The notes under the pieces were generated by a model. It did no database searches, had not been told where the DNA came from, and worked only from the letters and a program-made list of their open reading frames with translations. From Bacteroidales bacterium UBA5833 (lineage in GTDB: Bacteria > Bacteroidota > Bacteroidia > Bacteroidales > Lentimicrobiaceae), in assembly GCA_002433025.1 (NCBI GenBank), contig DJGZ01000007.1, positions 1-9,403 of the forward strand: 9,403 nt of DNA, read 5' to 3'. Shown piece after piece: positions 5,976 to 9,403 of the stretch. The translations under genes and the position numbers were made by a program. Positions within the stretch are counted from its first letter, which is position 1, and the number at the start of each line of letters is the position of its first letter.

Positions 5976-6293
5976 ATGAAAAAACTTATTTTGTTATTTG
6001 CAATTTCGCTAATTGCATTCGTTGGTTATTCACAGTTTATCGTCCCGGTGACATTAACAGGCGATTGTGTTTACCCGCAAACAGGTACTTTTTATGGAGT
6101 ACATGTCAAAGTATATCAAGGCACGACACTAATGGCTGAGGGTTATGCAACATCCTTAACAACTACTAGCCAATTTACAGTTGAAATCCCTGAATTTTGC
6201 ATTGTTGACAATATAAAAATCTATAAAATTGTTGTAGATGCACTAAAAGGATATATAAGTCCATACTCATTAATATGTAGAGGAACATTGTAA
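5976..6293 (+). CDS. Small secreted protein of unknown function
   Basis: A 105-residue protein that I do not recognise. Residues 1-20 (MKKLILLFAISLIAFVGYSQ) form a typical Bacteroidota Sec signal peptide, so the mature chain is about 85 residues and acts outside the inner membrane. The mature part alternates hydrophobic and polar residues (VHVKVYQGTTLMAEGYA, SQFTVEI, NIKIYKIVVDA), which suggests a small beta-sandwich, perhaps of the transthyretin or carboxypeptidase-regulatory kind; this is inference. Three cysteines (31, 75, 101) could form a disulphide. It has no lipobox and no T9SS sorting domain. The ATG follows an A-rich stretch (TAATAAAA) with no Shine-Dalgarno, as usual in the phylum. 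Its DNA is very AT-rich compared with the first cargo gene. It lies between two paralogous T9SS cargo genes, 75 bp before the second, so it may share a transcript with it. Confidence 0.7.
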   Translation: MKKLILLFAISLIAFVGYSQFIVPVTLTGDCVYPQTGTFYGVHVKVYQGTTLMAEGYATSLTTTSQFTVEIPEFCIVDNIKIYKIVVDALKGYISPYSLICRGTL

Positions 6294-6368
6294 ATTCTGA
6301 ACTGGTATCTTGTCAGGATTTTGTAACTGGTATTGGTATTCAACAAGTTTCCTTAGAATAGTTAATCA

Positions 6369-9300
6369 ATGAAAAAGCAAATTATCATTTGGCTTATCAC
6401 CGTGCTGCTTTTTGAACTTAATTTATACGCCCAAAATCAGGCAAATACATGGTACTTTGGTTATATGAATGGCCTGGATTTTAATTCCGGTTATCCTGTA
6501 TATTTACCAGATTGCCCTCGATGGTTAGGTTTTACTACCAGCGTTTCTGACACAAATGGTAATTTGCTTTTTTTTACTGATGGGCAAACTGTATGGAACA
6601 AGGACAGGGAGATAATGCAAAACGGGGATGGCCTTCATGGAGATTGGATAATACGTCAACCCGCTGTAATATGCAATGACCCTGGGAACCCCGAAAGATA
6701 TTATTTATTTACAGTAGGCTCCCTGGATGTTTATAAAGGTCTCGAATACAATATTATTGACATGTCCCTTGACAATGGCAGAGGTGCAATAATTGAGAAA
6801 AACGTTGTTGTTTCTTCCGGTCAATTTGCAAAGCACAAAATTACCGCAGTCCGGCAGGCTAATAACCTTGATTGGTGGATTATAACTCGTTTTCAAGAGC
6901 CAAACAATCCAAATGCCTGGGCCAGTTTTAGTCTTACCTCATCCGGATTAAATCCTGTGCCTGTTATTAGCCCGGCTTACCATCTAAACACAATGCAATG
7001 CGGGCCAGTAAAGGTTTCACATGATCGGAAGAAACTCATTTCTGTTCAAACTGGCAATGCAAATAGTCACGGAAGTTTTGACGTTTGTGATTTTGATAAA
7101 AACACGGGAATCATTTCTCATAAGTTTCATATTAAAGAACATTGTGATGCTTGTTTTGGTATCTATGGCATGGAGATGGCTCCCGATTCCAAACTCCTTT
7201 ACATTTCTTTTGATGCGCTTCATCTTGTACCCCCAAACCAACATTTTACTTTTATTTATCAATATGATCTGACAATTACAGATTCTCTCGACTTTCTGAA
7301 TTCCAGGCTGACAATTAGTACGAATAGCAGTGCAAGCGATTTGCAGCTCGCCCCCGATGGGAAAATTTACGTAACAACTACTGCACTTGATCCTCTGCAA
7401 GGCAGATATCTCGGGGCCATACATAATGTGTGGAAGCGGGGTATTTTTTGTAATTATGAGATTTCTTCTGTTGAAGTTGGAACACCAAATAATAATTTTA
7501 TATCAACCATCCCCTCTTTTCCTGCCGAACTGCTTTTCCGCTTCGTCTGGTATGGTGGCCCATGTGCCAAAACCCCCTTCACCTTCCGCCACCGCTTTAT
7601 TCCTGAACCCGATAGCATCGTCTGGGATTTTGGGGATGGTGCCACCTCAACAGATTTTAACCCCACACATATTTTCAACTCAGGTGGCAACTATGAAGTG
7701 CATGCCCATGTGGTATATCCGGATGGAAGGATTGAAGAAACTTCAAGAGAAGTGGAAGTACATGCTGCTCCGGAACCCTGGCTTGGGAATGATACCCTGA
7801 TATGTTCAAATGTTACAATAGAACTAAATGCAGGGGCGGGTTTTACCCAGTACGTCTGGAACGGGCAATTCCCCCCGGGAAACCAGTATTATACTGTGAC
7901 AGATACCGGCTATTACAGGGTCAGGGTTAAAAATGACCTGAATTGTTTTGGTTATGACACAGTGCATGTAGCTTTGTATCCGCCTGTTTTCCTCGATATT
8001 TCACAGGCTGAAATTTCCAACACTACCTGCAGCAACAGCACAGGTGCCATCCGTGGAATACTGATTTCTCCAGCTGCTCTTGTTGAGTGGAGGGACGGCA
8101 GTGGCAACCTGGTGGGATCAACAATAGATATATCAGGACTACCGGTTGGCAACTACTATCTAACTGTAATTGACACAACGGGCTGTATTACTGAGATTCC
8201 AACCCCATTCACCATCAATAACATAGATTCGGATCTGATCATTGAATCGGCCGTAGGAAATACAGCTACCTGTGGACAGTCCAACGGTAGCATTCAGGTT
8301 GAGACATCCGTGTTCGGCGATTTGCTGCTGTTTTCATCGGATGATGGAAATACGTGGAAGGATAACCTGGGTAATTTTATTAACCTGCCAGCCGGACCCT
8401 ATATGATACGGGTAAAGGACACGGAAGGTTGTGAAGCGGTATACAGTAATAATCCTGTTTGGGTATATGATGCAGGCAACCCGGTGGTAACATATGCCGG
8501 TTCGACCTCAGCAACGGGAAGCAATGCCGATGGGACAATTACGGTGACAGCCACAGGCGATAGCCTGTACTATCAGCTGAATGCCGGTATGGCTCAGGAT
8601 ACCGGTTATTTTGAAGGCCTGGCACCGGATGTTTATTACGTAACCATTACTGATAAGTATGGTTGTGACACCACGGTAACTGTAACCGTCACATCAGAAA
8701 CGGGCTATCAGTTATCAGCCATGGCCGGTGATGACAGGCAGTGCCTGCACGAGCTGGCAACCTCTGAGCTTAAGGTGAGCAACCTGAACGGCGTAAAGGA
8801 CTTTAAGGCAACCGTGCTTTTTAACAGCCTGCTGCTGGACTGTATCGGGTATGACGGGCAGTTTCATAATGACCTGACGGTAACGGAGTTCACCGACAGG
8901 ATAGAGCTGGAATGGCATGGAGCACAACCACTGGCATTGAGTGATACGGTAAGTTTGGTTCATTTGATCTTTGAAACCCGACAAACGGGGGTTGCGGATG
9001 TAAACTGGGATATGTCGGGCAGCAGTTATTTTAAGGATGAGAATGGGATGAACATCCCCTGCACACCAATAGATGACGGGGAGATTATGATCAGCGATCC
9101 GCTCGTGCTGGTAACCAACGGTGATCAGCGAAAATGCGAAGAAGAGTTCGCAGTTATCTCGGCTGATGCTTTTCATGGAGTTCCGCCATACACACATGAA
9201 TGGATTCTACCCGACGGCACAATAAATAACGAATCATCTATCTGGTTATTCAACGTGGGGGCACAAAATGCCGGTGAATATATCATTAAGGTGACCGACC

Positions 9301-9403
9301 ATTATAACTGTGTGGCGAAAGATACAGTCAGACTGGTCGTAATACCACCTCCTTCAGCCAACATTCCAAATGACACCATACCCTTCGAACAACAGTTTAC
9401 CCT
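6369..9403 (+). CDS. Second large secreted T9SS-cargo-like protein, paralogue of the upstream one (3' end outside window)
   Basis: An uninterrupted frame of 1011 codons from ATG 6369 runs off the window end, so the C-terminus is not seen. Signal peptide: MKKQIIIWLITVLLFELNLYA. The domain order equals that of the upstream protein: N-terminal module 22-390 (GNLLFFTDG, YYLFTVGS, YNIIDMSLDNG, LQLAPDGKIYVT); PKD 398-464 (SIVWDFGDGAT, GGNYEVHAHV); Ig-like 465-539; three SprB-like repeats about 540-620, 622-705 and 706-777 (TTCSNSTGAIRG, ATCGQSNGSIQV, ITDKYGC); cohesin-like 778-910; Ig-like 911-995; then the first residues of the next Ig-like domain (NDTIPFEQQF, matching QDTILFENQY in the paralogue). 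By that alignment about 140 residues are missing, including an expected T9SS type-B sorting domain, which is inferred and not seen. No -7 consensus lies in the 75-bp gap upstream, so co-transcription with the small secreted protein is plausible. The 5' part is AT-rich, the 3' part GC-richer. Confidence 0.9.
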   Translation, partial: MKKQIIIWLITVLLFELNLYAQNQANTWYFGYMNGLDFNSGYPVYLPDCPRWLGFTTSVSDTNGNLLFFTDGQTVWNKDREIMQNGDGLHGDWIIRQPAVICNDPGNPERYYLFTVGSLDVYKGLEYNIIDMSLDNGRGAIIEKNVVVSSGQFAKHKITAVRQANNLDWWIITRFQEPNNPNAWASFSLTSSGLNPVPVISPAYHLNTMQCGPVKVSHDRKKLISVQTGNANSHGSFDVCDFDKNTGIISHKFHIKEHCDACFGIYGMEMAPDSKLLYISFDALHLVPPNQHFTFIYQYDLTITDSLDFLNSRLTISTNSSASDLQLAPDGKIYVTTTALDPLQGRYLGAIHNVWKRGIFCNYEISSVEVGTPNNNFISTIPSFPAELLFRFVWYGGPCAKTPFTFRHRFIPEPDSIVWDFGDGATSTDFNPTHIFNSGGNYEVHAHVVYPDGRIEETSREVEVHAAPEPWLGNDTLICSNVTIELNAGAGFTQYVWNGQFPPGNQYYTVTDTGYYRVRVKNDLNCFGYDTVHVALYPPVFLDISQAEISNTTCSNSTGAIRGILISPAALVEWRDGSGNLVGSTIDISGLPVGNYYLTVIDTTGCITEIPTPFTINNIDSDLIIESAVGNTATCGQSNGSIQVETSVFGDLLLFSSDDGNTWKDNLGNFINLPAGPYMIRVKDTEGCEAVYSNNPVWVYDAGNPVVTYAGSTSATGSNADGTITVTATGDSLYYQLNAGMAQDTGYFEGLAPDVYYVTITDKYGCDTTVTVTVTSETGYQLSAMAGDDRQCLHELATSELKVSNLNGVKDFKATVLFNSLLLDCIGYDGQFHNDLTVTEFTDRIELEWHGAQPLALSDTVSLVHLIFETRQTGVADVNWDMSGSSYFKDENGMNIPCTPIDDGEIMISDPLVLVTNGDQRKCEEEFAVISADAFHGVPPYTHEWILPDGTINNESSIWLFNVGAQNAGEYIIKVTDHYNCVAKDTVRLVVIPPPSANIPNDTIPFEQQFT

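Noticed and set aside
7021..7800. Open frames on both strands inside the second giant gene
   Set aside because: They overlap the continuous 1011-codon frame from 6369, which has clear PKD, SprB-like and cohesin-like domains; the others have none.
1..9403. tRNA, rRNA, transposase or phage genes
   Set aside because: None was seen on either strand; the repeats lack any associated transposase in this window.

Overview
The window looks like accessory or surface-protein territory of a Bacteroidota chromosome. The evidence is: two very large secreted proteins of the gliding/SprB/PKD type, one of which ends in an intact type IX secretion system (T9SS) type-B C-terminal sorting domain; promoters matching the Bacteroidota -7 consensus TAnnTTTG; no Shine-Dalgarno sequences but A-rich leaders; and long intergenic stretches of the short degenerate repeats common in this phylum. 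I cannot place it below phylum from the sequence alone.

Layout, left to right. 1-145 is a short repeat-bearing leader with a -7 box just upstream of a 290-residue GT2-like glycosyltransferase (146-1018, +). 1019-2095 has no convincing gene. It is a mosaic of an 8-bp tandem array, several inverted repeats, a strong GC-rich hairpin set between two inverted copies of a widespread intergenic motif, and a roughly 250-bp segment bounded by TTGTCCGG/CCGGACAA. 2096-5602 (+) encodes an 1168-residue T9SS cargo protein. 5603-5975 is intergenic, with two -7-like boxes, a 9-G homopolymer and a doubtful 59-codon ORF. 5976-6293 (+) encodes a 105-residue secreted protein of unknown function. 6369 to the window end (+) is an open frame of 1011 codons that has no stop inside the window; it is a collinear paralogue of the 2096-5602 protein.

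How the parts fit. The two large proteins share one domain order: signal peptide, about 380-residue N-terminal repeat/propeller-like module, PKD, Ig-like, three SprB-like repeats, a cohesin-like beta-sandwich, Ig-like, Ig-like (only its start is visible in the second copy). The first then ends in the T9SS type-B domain; the matching part of the second lies outside the window. They read as an expanded family of cell-surface or released adhesin-like proteins. The small exported protein between them lies 75 bp upstream of the second and could be co-transcribed with it. The glycosyltransferase is separated by about 1 kb of repeats and is probably an independent unit. The point most worth following up is the conserved cohesin-like module with a matched cysteine pair in both paralogues, together with the shared N-terminal module and the intervening small secreted protein.
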